From a bacterium YEK0313 (lineage in GTDB: Bacteria; Pseudomonadota; Alphaproteobacteria; Rhizobiales; Phreatobacteraceae), in NCBI GenBank assembly GCA_000751295.2, contig CCMO02000001.1, positions 620,001 to 684,000 on the forward strand: a stretch of DNA of 64,000 bases, given 5' to 3'. Positions 1 to 8,516 of the stretch are shown here, piece after piece. The position numbers and the translations under genes are program-made. The notes below the pieces were generated by a model. That model worked only from the letters and a program-made list of their open reading frames with translations, was not told where the DNA came from and ran no database searches. Position 1 is the first letter of the stretch. Each line of letters opens with the position of its first letter.

Positions 1-516
1 GGCGAGATAGGCGGGCGAAGCACAGATGATCCAGCGCGTGCTGGAGAAGCGCGTCGCGACGAGCGACGAATCCTTGAGATGGCCGACATGGATGGCGACA
101 TCCGTGCCGTCGTCCAGAAGCGGCCCGGGATCGATGCGGAGCAGGATTTCGATGCGCAGGTTCGGATGGCGACGGCAGAAAGCCGGAATCTTCGGAGCAA
201 GCGCGACCTGACCGAAGATCGGCATGGTACGGACCCGCAAAGTCTCCTGGCCGATCGTGCCGTTGAAGACGGTCGCATCCGCGGCCTCGACGGCTTCGAT
301 CGCCGCGAGGGCCGCCTGATAGAACGCCTCGCCTTCCGGCGTCATGATGATGTTGCGGTGTGCCCGTCGGAACAGCAGGACCCCGAGCCGGTCTTCCATG
401 CGCGCGATCAGCTTGCTGACTGCCGAGGGAGTAAGCGCGAGATTGCGGGCCGCGGCGGAGAAGCTGCCGTCCTCTGCGGCTCGCACGAAAACCTGCATCT
501 CCGCGTATCGGTTCAC
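1..516 (-). CDS. LysR-family transcriptional regulator, C-terminus off the left edge
   Basis: Visible are 172 codons from a GTG start at 516, open to the window edge. The N-terminus is a typical LysR winged helix-turn-helix (residues about 1-60, with the run SFSAAARNLALTPSAVSKLI), followed by the start of the effector-binding domain. The GTG gives the usual LysR opening VNRYAEMQVF and has a purine-rich AGAGAAG just upstream; the ATG at 498 would trim six residues. It is divergent from the flavin monooxygenase at 659, the classical arrangement for a LysR regulator and its target. The inducer is unknown. Family assignment is secure; the target is inferred from position. Confidence 0.9.
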   Translation of the reverse strand, partial: MNRYAEMQVFVRAAEDGSFSAAARNLALTPSAVSKLIARMEDRLGVLLFRRAHRNIIMTPEGEAFYQAALAAIEAVEAADATVFNGTIGQETLRVRTMPIFGQVALAPKIPAFCRRHPNLRIEILLRIDPGPLLDDGTDVAIHVGHLKDSSLVATRFSSTRWIICASPAYLA

Positions 517-525
517 GGCTTCTCT

Positions 526-542
526 TGTGACAAGAATTCACA
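526..542. promoter_or_regulatory. Palindrome TGTGA-N7-TCACA in the LysR / monooxygenase divergent promoter
   Basis: Perfect 5-bp arms separated by 7 bases lie ten bases upstream of the LysR start codon. The position suits an autoregulatory LysR operator. The arms resemble a CRP half-site pair, but the spacer is one base too long for that consensus. Confidence 0.4.
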
Positions 543-552
543 CTCAGTTTGA

Positions 553-564
553 ATGTTAAAACAT
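553..564. promoter_or_regulatory. Second palindrome ATGTT-AA-AACAT in the divergent promoter
   Basis: A perfect inverted repeat lies in the AT-richer part of the LysR / monooxygenase intergenic region. It could be a second regulator site or overlap the monooxygenase promoter. No clear -35/-10 pair could be assigned. Confidence 0.3.
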
Positions 565-658
565 GGAAACTCGCGGGGCCAGCCCTTAGCCTTCAAGTCA
601 AGAAGACGACGCTGCGACATTGATCCGCGCCACAATTTCCTCTGGGAGGAGATCAGCT

Positions 659-2299
659 TTGGCTATCAAGGCGAACGCCGCGTCCGCGGCGAACGAAGCC
701 TCGTGCCGTAAATATGATGCCATCATCATCGGGGCGGGCTTTTCCGGACTCTATCAGCTTCACAAGCTGCGCGATGAGCTCGGCATGCATGTCCGCGTCC
801 TGGAGAAGGGCGGCGGCATCGGCGGCACTTGGTACTGGAACCGGTATCCCGGCGCGCGCTGCGATTCAGAGAGCTACTACTACTGCTATTCCTTCAACAA
901 GGAGATCGAGCAGGCGTGGGAATGGAGCGAGCGCTACCCTGAACACCAGGAAATTCGAAAGTACCTGAACTTCGTCGCCGACAAGCTGGATTTGCGGCGC
1001 GACATCCAGCTCGATACCGAGGTCACGGCGGCGGCCTTCGACGACGCGTCCGCGACCTGGGTGCTGCGGACCAGGACCGAAGAGACCTTTGCCGCGTCTT
1101 TCCTGATCACGGCGGTAGGCTGCCTGTCGACGGCAAATGTTCCCAACTTCAAAGGCCTGGAGACGTTCCGCGGCGAATGGTACCACACCGGCGCCTGGCC
1201 CCATGCGGGCGTCGACCTGTCGGCCAAGCGCGTCGGCCAGATCGGCACTGGCTCGACCGGCATTCAGGCAGCTCCCGTCATCGCCGCCGAGGCCAGGCAT
1301 CTCACGGTTTTTCAACGGACGGCCAATTACAGCATCCCGGCCCGCAACGGGCCCGTCACGCGCGAGGACATCGCGTTGACACGCGCCAATTACGACGACA
1401 TCTGGCGACGCGCCCGCTCCAGCACCAATGGCCATCCCTTTGCCGTGTCCGATCGCTCGGCGCTCGCGGTCTCCGACGAGGAGCGGGAGGAACTGTTCGA
1501 AAAGGCCTGGGCGCGCGGCGGTCTGCGCTTCCGCGCCATATTCCGCGACATCCTGACGGACGCAAAGGCCAACGACACCGCATCGGACTTCATCCGCGCG
1601 AAGATCAAGGAGGTTGTCAAGAACCAGGCCGTCGCAGAGATGCTGACGCCGCGCGACCACGGCTTTGCAACCAAGCGACCTCCGATCGACACCGCCTATT
1701 TCGAGACCTTCAACCGCGACAACGTTCTACTGGTCGACCTGAAGGCCGAACCGATCGTCGAGATCACCCCCAACGGTATCCGAACCTCCCGGAGGGAATA
1801 CGAACTCGACGTGCTCGTCTTCGCGACCGGATTCGACGCCCTCACAGGACCGTTGCTGAAACTGAACATCACGGGCAGCGGCGGCACGGCGCTGAAAGAC
1901 GCCTGGGCCGCGGGACCTTGCACCTATCTCGGACTGCAGACGCCGAACTTCCCGAACCTTTTCATGATTACCGGTCCCGGCAGCCCGTCCGTGCTCTGCA
2001 ACATGCCCATCGCCATTGAACAGCATGTCGACTGGATCACGGGCTGCCTGCGCAAGATGCGCGACGGCGGGCTGACGCGAATCGAAGCCGCCGCCGACGC
2101 GGCGCAGGCCTGGGGCGAGCACGTCAACGAGGCGGCGAATGCAACCCTGCTGCCGATGGCGAGCTCGTCCTGGTATCTCGGCGCCAACGTGCCAGGCAAG
2201 CCACGCGTGTTCATGCCCTATGCCGGCGGCTTCGCGCGATATGCCGGCATCTGCGCGGACAGTGCTCGAAATGGCTATCGGGGCTTCGCGCTGAGTTGA
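659..2299 (+). CDS. Baeyer-Villiger-type FAD-dependent monooxygenase
   Basis: The 546-residue protein resembles cyclohexanone/cyclododecanone-type monooxygenases, which use NADPH, FAD and O2 to insert oxygen next to a carbonyl, giving an ester or lactone. It has an FAD Rossmann motif GAGFSG at residues 25-30, the family fingerprint FRGEWYHTGAWP (F-x-G-x3-H-x3-W-P) at about 170-181, and the NADPH motif GTGSTG at about 196-201. The TTG at 659 is chosen because GGGAGGA lies at 644-650; an in-frame TTG at 620 has no such site and adds a non-homologous leader. It is followed by an esterase, as expected for a pathway that cleaves the ester product. The substrate is unknown. Confidence 0.9.
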   Translation: MAIKANAASAANEASCRKYDAIIIGAGFSGLYQLHKLRDELGMHVRVLEKGGGIGGTWYWNRYPGARCDSESYYYCYSFNKEIEQAWEWSERYPEHQEIRKYLNFVADKLDLRRDIQLDTEVTAAAFDDASATWVLRTRTEETFAASFLITAVGCLSTANVPNFKGLETFRGEWYHTGAWPHAGVDLSAKRVGQIGTGSTGIQAAPVIAAEARHLTVFQRTANYSIPARNGPVTREDIALTRANYDDIWRRARSSTNGHPFAVSDRSALAVSDEEREELFEKAWARGGLRFRAIFRDILTDAKANDTASDFIRAKIKEVVKNQAVAEMLTPRDHGFATKRPPIDTAYFETFNRDNVLLVDLKAEPIVEITPNGIRTSRREYELDVLVFATGFDALTGPLLKLNITGSGGTALKDAWAAGPCTYLGLQTPNFPNLFMITGPGSPSVLCNMPIAIEQHVDWITGCLRKMRDGGLTRIEAAADAAQAWGEHVNEAANATLLPMASSSWYLGANVPGKPRVFMPYAGGFARYAGICADSARNGYRGFALS

Positions 2300-2443
2300 G
2301 GACGCGACAGCGGCCGCCCGCGCGACGCCTCCGACGGCGCTCGCGCAACCTCGCGGTCGTGTCCGGGATGCCGCCTCGCCGATGCCGGCAGCAACCGCTC
2401 CGAACCTGGATGCAGAAGGCTCGGACGAGCATGAGGAGGACAG

Positions 2444-3433
2444 ATGACCAGCGTTCATCCAGACGTGGAGGCCTTGATATCGGCCGGCCGGGCGGCGGGC
2501 AGCCCGCCGTTCGAGGCCATGACGATCGCCGACGGGCGGGCGGCCCACGCGGCACGGCGCACGACCCACCAGCTTCCGCCCCAGGAGGTTTCCGAACGAC
2601 GCGACTTCTCCATCCCCGGCCCGGCCGGCCCGGTGCCGCTCCGGCAATACCGCCCAGCCGGCGTTCCGGCCAACGAGGTGCTGCCCTGTCTCGTCTTCGC
2701 CCATGGCGGGGGCTGGGTCCTGGGCAGTCTGGAAACGCACGACAGCCTCTGCTGCCACATGGCCAACGCGGCGCAGTGCTGTGTGATCGCGGTCGACTAC
2801 CGGCTCGCGCCGGAGCACCCGTTTCCGGCCGCGGTCGAGGATTGCGCCGCCGCCTACAAGGCCATTGCCGCGGACTCCGCGCTGCTGCGGATCGATCCTT
2901 CCCGCATGGCCGTCGGCGGTGACAGCGCCGGTGGCAATCTCGCGGCGGTGCTTGCGCTGATGGGCCGCGACGGCAGCCTTCCGGCACCGATCCAGCAGAC
3001 CCTGCTCTATCCGGCCGTCGATCTCGACCGTGGCCTTGAGGATTACGGCCCGAACTCGGCCGGAATGGTCATCACCGGCGCGACAATGGTCTATTTCCGC
3101 GACAGCTACACGCCGCATGCCGCCGACCGCTCGGACTGGCGCGCATCGCCGCTCCGGGCCAGATCCCTCGCGGGATTGCCGCCGGCCCTCATCGTCACCT
3201 GCGGCCACGACCCGCTGAGCGCCGAGGGCCGCGCCTATGCCGAGCGCCTCGAAAGGGAGGGCTGCACCGTCACGCATCTCCACCTGTCCGATCAGACGCA
3301 CGGAATGGCGACGATGACAAAGGTCATTCACGCGGCCCCCGCGCTTCTGGATTTCATCGCGGCGGCGTTGCGCGATGCTTTCCGCTGCCATCGCGCAGCG
3401 GCTCCGCGCGCGCAGCAGCCGGCGGCAGGCTGA
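2444..3433 (+). CDS. Alpha/beta hydrolase of the hormone-sensitive-lipase (HSL) esterase family
   Basis: The 329-residue cytoplasmic esterase carries the HSL oxyanion motif HGGGW starting at His87 and the nucleophile motif GDSAGG with Ser161. A later Asp in CGHDPL and His in DQTHGM complete the triad. The start has a strong GAGGAGGA site immediately upstream. Placed just behind the Baeyer-Villiger-type enzyme, it could hydrolyse the ester or lactone formed there. That pathway role is inferred; the family call is direct. Confidence 0.9.
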   Translation: MTSVHPDVEALISAGRAAGSPPFEAMTIADGRAAHAARRTTHQLPPQEVSERRDFSIPGPAGPVPLRQYRPAGVPANEVLPCLVFAHGGGWVLGSLETHDSLCCHMANAAQCCVIAVDYRLAPEHPFPAAVEDCAAAYKAIAADSALLRIDPSRMAVGGDSAGGNLAAVLALMGRDGSLPAPIQQTLLYPAVDLDRGLEDYGPNSAGMVITGATMVYFRDSYTPHAADRSDWRASPLRARSLAGLPPALIVTCGHDPLSAEGRAYAERLEREGCTVTHLHLSDQTHGMATMTKVIHAAPALLDFIAAALRDAFRCHRAAAPRAQQPAAG

Positions 3434-3529
3434 CCGCAGGCAAACTGGAGGCGCCAAATTCCGACCCCAGAGGGTCGGGCCATCGAAATGCGACCGGCGA
3501 ACCCGGCGATCCACCAAAGGGAGGACCAA

Positions 3530-4801
3530 ATGACTGAGGCCAAGAACGGCATCGGACGCCACGGCATCGGACGTCGCGACTTCATCGGCGGCGCCATTGC
3601 TGGCGTTGCCATCACCGGCTTTCCGCACATTGCCGGCGCGCAGGCGAAGGTGATCAAGGTCGGCATGCCGACCATCCTGTCCGGGCGCGTCGCGGTGCTC
3701 GGTACGTCGAGCCGCTGGGCCGTACAGATGGCGTTCGGCCAGATCAACGCGGCGGGCGGCATCAATGGCCGCACGTTCGAACTGGTCGATCGCGACTCCA
3801 AGGGCCGGCCCGACGAGGCAGCCAAGGTCACGCGCGACCTCATCAACAATGACGGCTGCGAGATCATCATCGACGGCGAAGCCTCCTCCGGCGCCTTCGC
3901 CGTCCACGAGGTCGTGCGCGACCTCGGCATCCTGTGTCTGCACACCAACTCAGAAACCTCGTCGCTGACCGCCGACCCCAAGCTGTTCGGCAAGACGGCC
4001 TTCCGATGCGCACGGCAAGGCATTCACGATGCGGTCGCCGGCGGCGCCTATGCGGCCAGAATCGCCAAGGACAAGGGCTTCAGAAAATGGGCGACCTGCT
4101 CGCCCGACTATGCCTACGGACGGGACAATACGGCCGAATTTCTTCAATATGCCAAGCTTTTCGAGCCCTCGATCGAGGTCGTCGACCAGCTCTGGCCGCG
4201 GCTCTTCGCGCCTGACTACACCGAGAGCATCACCAAACTCATGCAGGTTAAGCCGCAGGCCGTCTATTCCGCACTCTGGGGTGGCGACCTCGTCGCATTC
4301 ATCGAGCAGTCGAACCTCTATCGGCTGTTCCAGAACACCGCATTCTTCTCCGGCGGGCTCGGCGATCCGCCGATCCTCGGAGCGATCAAGAACCTGCCGC
4401 CCGGGCTCCATACGGCCTATCGCTACAACAAGAGCTTTCCCGACGCGGCCGAGAATACGGCGTTCTGCGAGGCCTATCTGAAGGTCGCTCCGCACGAGCC
4501 GACCAACTGGGCCTGGCAGAACTTTGCCGCCGTCCATTTCATCATCGAGGCCGTGCGCCGCGCCGGCGGCCGGACGGAGAGCGAAACGCTCGCCAAGGAG
4601 ATCGCCGGCATGACGGTCAAGCAGCCGTTCGGCATGGCAGGCGTCACGATGCGCGAAAGCGACCACACCCTGATCAACTACCCCGTCGCCTGGGGCAAGA
4701 CGGTCGGCCGTTCGCCCTGGGTGGTCGATTACGTCGATACCGAATGGTCCAAGATCATCGAGATCGAGCAGCAATGGAAGAAGGAGAAGGGCTACGCCTG
4801 A
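3530..4801 (+). CDS. Liv-type ABC transporter substrate-binding protein, Tat-type signal
   Basis: The 423-residue periplasmic binding protein (Periplasmic_binding_6 / type I fold) captures a small solute for the permease genes that follow. Its N-terminus has a twin-arginine signal (GRRDFIGGAIAG followed by a hydrophobic stretch ending near AGAQA), suggesting folded export. The ATG at 3530 is preceded by AAAGGGAGGA; an in-frame ATG at 3488 lacks a site and would spoil the signal peptide. The set is family-labelled branched-chain amino acid, but such proteins also bind amides, urea and aromatic acids. The neighbouring monooxygenase and esterase suggest a catabolic substrate. Ligand unknown. Confidence 0.88.
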   Translation: MTEAKNGIGRHGIGRRDFIGGAIAGVAITGFPHIAGAQAKVIKVGMPTILSGRVAVLGTSSRWAVQMAFGQINAAGGINGRTFELVDRDSKGRPDEAAKVTRDLINNDGCEIIIDGEASSGAFAVHEVVRDLGILCLHTNSETSSLTADPKLFGKTAFRCARQGIHDAVAGGAYAARIAKDKGFRKWATCSPDYAYGRDNTAEFLQYAKLFEPSIEVVDQLWPRLFAPDYTESITKLMQVKPQAVYSALWGGDLVAFIEQSNLYRLFQNTAFFSGGLGDPPILGAIKNLPPGLHTAYRYNKSFPDAAENTAFCEAYLKVAPHEPTNWAWQNFAAVHFIIEAVRRAGGRTESETLAKEIAGMTVKQPFGMAGVTMRESDHTLINYPVAWGKTVGRSPWVVDYVDTEWSKIIEIEQQWKKEKGYA

Positions 4802-4905
4802 GCGCGTCCCGGTGGGGCGTTTCGATGCCCTGCGGGCGAGCGCCTCGGACGTCTTCCGCGCGGCCTCGCCGATCGCACAGCCCATGGCGCAGCCCTTGGA
4901 TCGCG

Positions 4906-4927
4906 ATGGCCGGAGCGAGCCGGCCAT
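4906..4927 (+). promoter_or_regulatory. Inverted repeat between binding-protein and permease genes
   Basis: ATGGCCGG and CCGGCCAT are perfect 8-bp arms around a 6-base loop, 21 bases before the permease start. Hairpins here are known in ABC operons, where they protect or attenuate the transcript so the binding protein is made in excess. There is no U-run. Role inferred. Confidence 0.35.
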
Positions 4928-4948
4928 GACCGCCAGAGGAGTCCTGTC

Positions 4949-5854
4949 TTGAACCTCGAAGCCCTTGCTTCCTGCCTCTCTTCCGGAGCCTGCATCGTCA
5001 CCCAGATGTCGACGGCGCTGATCATCGGCATGCTGCTGTTCATGGTCGCATCCGGGCTGTCGCTGATCTTCGGCGTGCTCGGCGTGATCAATTTCGCGCA
5101 TGGCGCCTTCTACATGGCGGGTGCCTATTTCGCCTTCTGGGCCTATCAGGTCTCCTCGAGCTTCTTCGCCGCCTTTATCGCGGGCGCTCTCGGCGTCGGC
5201 CTCGTCGGGGTGCTGTTCGAGCGTTTTCTGATGAGCCGCGTCTACGGCAAGGACGTGCTCATGCAGTTGCTAGTCTGCTACGCCACCATCCTGATCTTCG
5301 ATGATCTCGTAAAAATCATCGCCGGGCCGGAATACAAGATGATGGGCATGCCGGAGGCATTCGCCCTGCCCCCACTCGAGATCGGTGGAGGCTTCATTCC
5401 CGCCTACTATGTGTTCATGATCGTGGCGAGCCTTCTGATCGGCGCGGGCCTCTGGCTCGCCATCGAGAAGACGAGACTCGGCAAGATCGTCCGGGCTCTG
5501 GCCATCAACCCCCAGATGGTCGGCGCGCTCGGCATCAATACCACGCGACTTTATGCCGGCGTCTTCGGGATCGGCAGCGTGCTGGCCGGCATCGCCGGAG
5601 CCCTGGCCGCCCCGACCCGGACGCTGACGCCCGGGATGGGCCTGTCGATCCTGATCGAAAGCTTCATCGTCACGGTGATCGGCGGCATGGGCTCGATCGT
5701 CGGGGCGCTGATCGCGGCCCTCCTCATCGGATTGACCCGGGCCTTTGGCGCAATCGGTTTCCCGCTCTTCGTCGACGGCATCATGTTCGGCATGATGGCC
5801 CTCGTGCTGATCGTCAAGCCGAGCGGCCTGCTTGGACGGGAGACGCCGCGATGA
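4949..5854 (+). CDS. ABC transporter permease, LivH family
   Basis: The 301-residue inner-membrane permease has about eight hydrophobic segments and the family signature VIGGMGSIVGALIAALL near the C-terminus. Starting at TTG 4949 is favoured by AGAGGAG at 4935-4941, seven bases upstream. Its stop overlaps the next permease gene by ATGA, implying translational coupling. It pairs with the LivM-type protein to form the channel of the importer that begins with the binding protein at 3530. Confidence 0.9.
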   Translation: MNLEALASCLSSGACIVTQMSTALIIGMLLFMVASGLSLIFGVLGVINFAHGAFYMAGAYFAFWAYQVSSSFFAAFIAGALGVGLVGVLFERFLMSRVYGKDVLMQLLVCYATILIFDDLVKIIAGPEYKMMGMPEAFALPPLEIGGGFIPAYYVFMIVASLLIGAGLWLAIEKTRLGKIVRALAINPQMVGALGINTTRLYAGVFGIGSVLAGIAGALAAPTRTLTPGMGLSILIESFIVTVIGGMGSIVGALIAALLIGLTRAFGAIGFPLFVDGIMFGMMALVLIVKPSGLLGRETPR

Positions 5855-6858
5855 CCAGGCGGGGCTTCCTTCGCGACGCCGCGATCGCAACCGCAGTGCT
5901 TGGGCTTCTGATCGCCCTGCCCTTCGTCTTCACCAAGCCGTCCCTGCGCGACTTCCTGATCTATGTCATGGCCTATGGCCTCCTGGCCATGTCGCTGAAC
6001 CTGCTGGTGGGACTGACCGGCCTCGTCTCCTTCGGCCATGCAGCCTTCTTCGCTTCGGGCGCATATATGTTCGGCCTGCTCATGCAGTCGGGGCGGGTAT
6101 CGATTCCGGTTGCCATGCTCGCCGCCGTCGCTGGCACGGCACTGCTCGCCCTGATCATCGGGGCGATCTGCGTGCGGCTGAAGGAGATCTACTTCTCGTT
6201 CATCACTCTCGCCTTCCAGATGTTCATCCACTCGATCATTCTCACCTGGGTGAGCCTGACGGGCGGCGACCAGGGCCTGCGCGGCGGCATTCCGCGCCCG
6301 CCATTCCTCGGCATCGATCTCGGCAACGGCATGGCGCTCTACATGTTCTGCGCCGTCGTCTTCATCGCCTGCCTCCTGGTGATGCGCCAAGTCTGGCAGT
6401 CGCCCTTCGGCTATACGCTGCGGCTGATCCGCGACAATCCGGGCCGGGCCGACTTTCTCGGCGTCGACATCGTGCGCGTGAAGCTCGGCATCTTCGTGCT
6501 GGCGGGCGCAATGGCCGGCATCGCCGGCATTCTGCTGTCGCTGTTCGTCTCGGGAGCCTATCCGGAATTCGGCTTCTGGACCACCTCGGGCGAAGCGATC
6601 TTCATGATCATGCTCGGCGGCACGCAATTGTTCATCGGGCCGATCATCGGCGCGGTGCTGCTGCGCCTGCTGGAGCATTTCGTCAACATCTACACCGAGC
6701 ACCACGGCCTGGTTCTCGGCCTGGTCATCCTGGCCATCGTGCTGGGCCTGCGCCAGGGCGTCGCCGACTACTTGGTTGCCTGGCTCGGCCGGCGCAGGGA
6801 GGCCGCGGCGGCCGCCACCACGACCTCTGCCGAAGCCACGAAAGAGAGGGCCGCCTGA
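5851..6858 (+). CDS. ABC transporter permease, LivM family
   Basis: The 335-residue polytopic membrane protein has the LivM-like stretch SFGHAAFFASGAYMFGLL and a conserved cytoplasmic-loop region near residues 190-210 (RDNPGRADFLGVD). It overlaps the upstream LivH-type gene by four bases and the downstream ATPase by one base (TGATG). The tight packing shows one transcriptional unit. Confidence 0.9.
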   Translation: MTRRGFLRDAAIATAVLGLLIALPFVFTKPSLRDFLIYVMAYGLLAMSLNLLVGLTGLVSFGHAAFFASGAYMFGLLMQSGRVSIPVAMLAAVAGTALLALIIGAICVRLKEIYFSFITLAFQMFIHSIILTWVSLTGGDQGLRGGIPRPPFLGIDLGNGMALYMFCAVVFIACLLVMRQVWQSPFGYTLRLIRDNPGRADFLGVDIVRVKLGIFVLAGAMAGIAGILLSLFVSGAYPEFGFWTTSGEAIFMIMLGGTQLFIGPIIGAVLLRLLEHFVNIYTEHHGLVLGLVILAIVLGLRQGVADYLVAWLGRRREAAAAATTTSAEATKERAA

Positions 6859-7625
6859 TGCTCTCCGTCCAGCATCTCAACAAACGTTTCGGCGGCGTCC
6901 ACGCGACACGCGACGTCTCGATCGACTTTCCCGGCGGCTCGCTCACCGCGATCATCGGACCGAACGGCGCCGGCAAGACCACCTTCTTCAACCTGATCTC
7001 GGGCGCCCTGCGGCCCGATTCCGGCAAGGTCGTCTTTGCCGGCCGGGATATCGTCGGCAAGTCGAGCCTCGACGTCGTCCGGCTCGGCATGGCCCGCGCC
7101 TTTCAGGTCGCAGCCCTGTTCCCAAGCCTGACGGTCAGGGAAGCGCTGACAGCAGCCGTGACATCGCATCTGCGCCGGTCCTGGGCCCTGCTGCAGCGCT
7201 TTCCCCTGGCCGAGACCAAGGCCCGCACGGACGAGATCATCGAGCTGCTCGGCCTGCAGGCCAAGGCCTCGACCCCGTCGCGCAACCTGTCCCATGGCGA
7301 CCAGAAGCTGCTCGATATCGGGCTTGCGCTCGCCATGGATCCGAAGGTGCTGCTGCTCGACGAGCCGACCGCCGGCATGGGCCCGGACGAGCGATGGCGC
7401 ATGATCGCCAAGGTCCAGCATCTCTGGCAGGCCCGGAAGATGACCGTTCTCTTCATCGAGCACGACATGGATATCGTCTTCAAGATCGCGCAAACGATCC
7501 ACGTCCTGAAATATGGCGCCGTTCTCGCCAAGGGCACGGCCGACGAGATCCGGCGCAACCAGGACGTGATCGATGCCTATCTCGGCGCCGACCACCACCT
7601 TGCCGATGCCGCGGGGGCGACATGA
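6858..7625 (+). CDS. ABC transporter ATP-binding protein, LivG family
   Basis: The 255-residue ATPase has Walker A GPNGAGKT at about residues 34-41, a signature region LSHGDQKLLDIG in place of LSGGQ (normal for LivG), and Walker B VLLLDEPTAGM. The start ATG shares one base with the preceding stop, and the gene overlaps the next ATPase by four bases. It is one half of the ATPase heterodimer powering the importer. Confidence 0.92.
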   Translation: MLSVQHLNKRFGGVHATRDVSIDFPGGSLTAIIGPNGAGKTTFFNLISGALRPDSGKVVFAGRDIVGKSSLDVVRLGMARAFQVAALFPSLTVREALTAAVTSHLRRSWALLQRFPLAETKARTDEIIELLGLQAKASTPSRNLSHGDQKLLDIGLALAMDPKVLLLDEPTAGMGPDERWRMIAKVQHLWQARKMTVLFIEHDMDIVFKIAQTIHVLKYGAVLAKGTADEIRRNQDVIDAYLGADHHLADAAGAT

Positions 7626-8338
7626 TGGCCGAGCCGCTCCTGCAGATCGAAGGCGCCGACGTCTATTACGGTGCGAGCCAGATCCTGTTCGGCATCGATC
7701 TCAAGGTCGAGAAGGGCCAGACCATGGCGCTGCTCGGCCGCAACGGCGCCGGCAAGTCGACGACCTTCAAGATGATCGCCGGCCTCGCGCCGCCACGCCG
7801 GGGCAAGGTGACGCTGTCAGGCGCCACCGTCTCGGGCCACCCCGCCTACCGTATCGCACGGGCTGGCATCGGCTATGTGCCGGAAGACCGGCAGGTCTTC
7901 CCGGAGCACACCGTCGACGACAATCTGATCGTCGGGGCCAAGAGGAGCGCGCGCGGCGACAGCCCCTGGACGCGGGAGCGCATCTACGAGGTCTTCCCCC
8001 TCCTCGCCGCCATGCGGTCGCGGATGGCCGGTCGGCTGTCGGGCGGCGAGCAGCAGATGCTGACGATCGCCCGCACCTTGATCGGCAATCCCGACCTCGT
8101 GCTCCTGGACGAGCCGAGCGAAGGCCTCGCCCCGATCATCGTCCAGGCCATCGGCGACTTGATCAGGACGCTGCGCGCGACGGGCGTAACCATCCTTCTG
8201 GCCGAGCAGAACATGCATTTCTGCCTGGGCATCGCGACCCATGCGACGGTCATCGACAAGGGCCAGATCGTCTACCAGGCGACGATCGACGAGCTACGCG
8301 GGAACGAGGACATCAAGCAACGCTATCTGGCCGTCTGA
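7622..8338 (+). CDS. ABC transporter ATP-binding protein, LivF family
   Basis: The 238-residue second ATPase has Walker A GRNGAGKST, signature LSGGEQQMLTIAR, Walker B LVLLDEPSEGL and the switch His region LLAEQN. Two adjacent ATG codons (7622 and 7625) are possible starts; the first overlaps the LivG-type stop as ATGA. It is the last gene of the first importer operon; an inverted repeat lies at 8373-8411 before the next gene. Confidence 0.92.
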   Translation: MMAEPLLQIEGADVYYGASQILFGIDLKVEKGQTMALLGRNGAGKSTTFKMIAGLAPPRRGKVTLSGATVSGHPAYRIARAGIGYVPEDRQVFPEHTVDDNLIVGAKRSARGDSPWTRERIYEVFPLLAAMRSRMAGRLSGGEQQMLTIARTLIGNPDLVLLDEPSEGLAPIIVQAIGDLIRTLRATGVTILLAEQNMHFCLGIATHATVIDKGQIVYQATIDELRGNEDIKQRYLAV

Positions 8339-8372
8339 CACCAACGGGCATCACGGATGCCCGAAGGTTCCG

Positions 8373-8411
8373 CCTCGTCGATTGCCGCCCGCGCTCAGGC
8401 AATCGACGAGG
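8373..8411. promoter_or_regulatory. Perfect 14-bp inverted repeat after the first importer operon
   Basis: The arms CCTCGTCGATTGCC and GGCAATCGACGAGG are exact complements around an 11-base loop. The element sits between the importer and the SDR gene. It would form a strong RNA hairpin but has no following T-run, so it may be a transcript-stabilising hairpin, a weak terminator or an operator. Confidence 0.5.
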
Positions 8412-8516
8412 TCTGCAATGGCCCGGCGCGTCAGCGTCCCGGGCCGTTGCCGCAATGCCACGAACCGGCGCCAGCAGCGCACGCAAATACAGGCACCATC
8501 ATCTCAGGAGGCTGCA

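Noticed and set aside
526..542. CRP-like site
   Set aside because: Spacer is seven, not six bases; kept only as a generic palindrome.
620..658. Earlier TTG start for the Baeyer-Villiger-type monooxygenase
   Set aside because: No ribosome site, and the extra 13 residues do not match the family N-terminus; TTG 659 has GGGAGGA upstream.
1727..3943. Long open frame of 738 codons on the minus strand across the monooxygenase and esterase genes
   Set aside because: It is antisense to clear genes with family motifs and contains none itself; long antisense frames are expected in GC-rich DNA.
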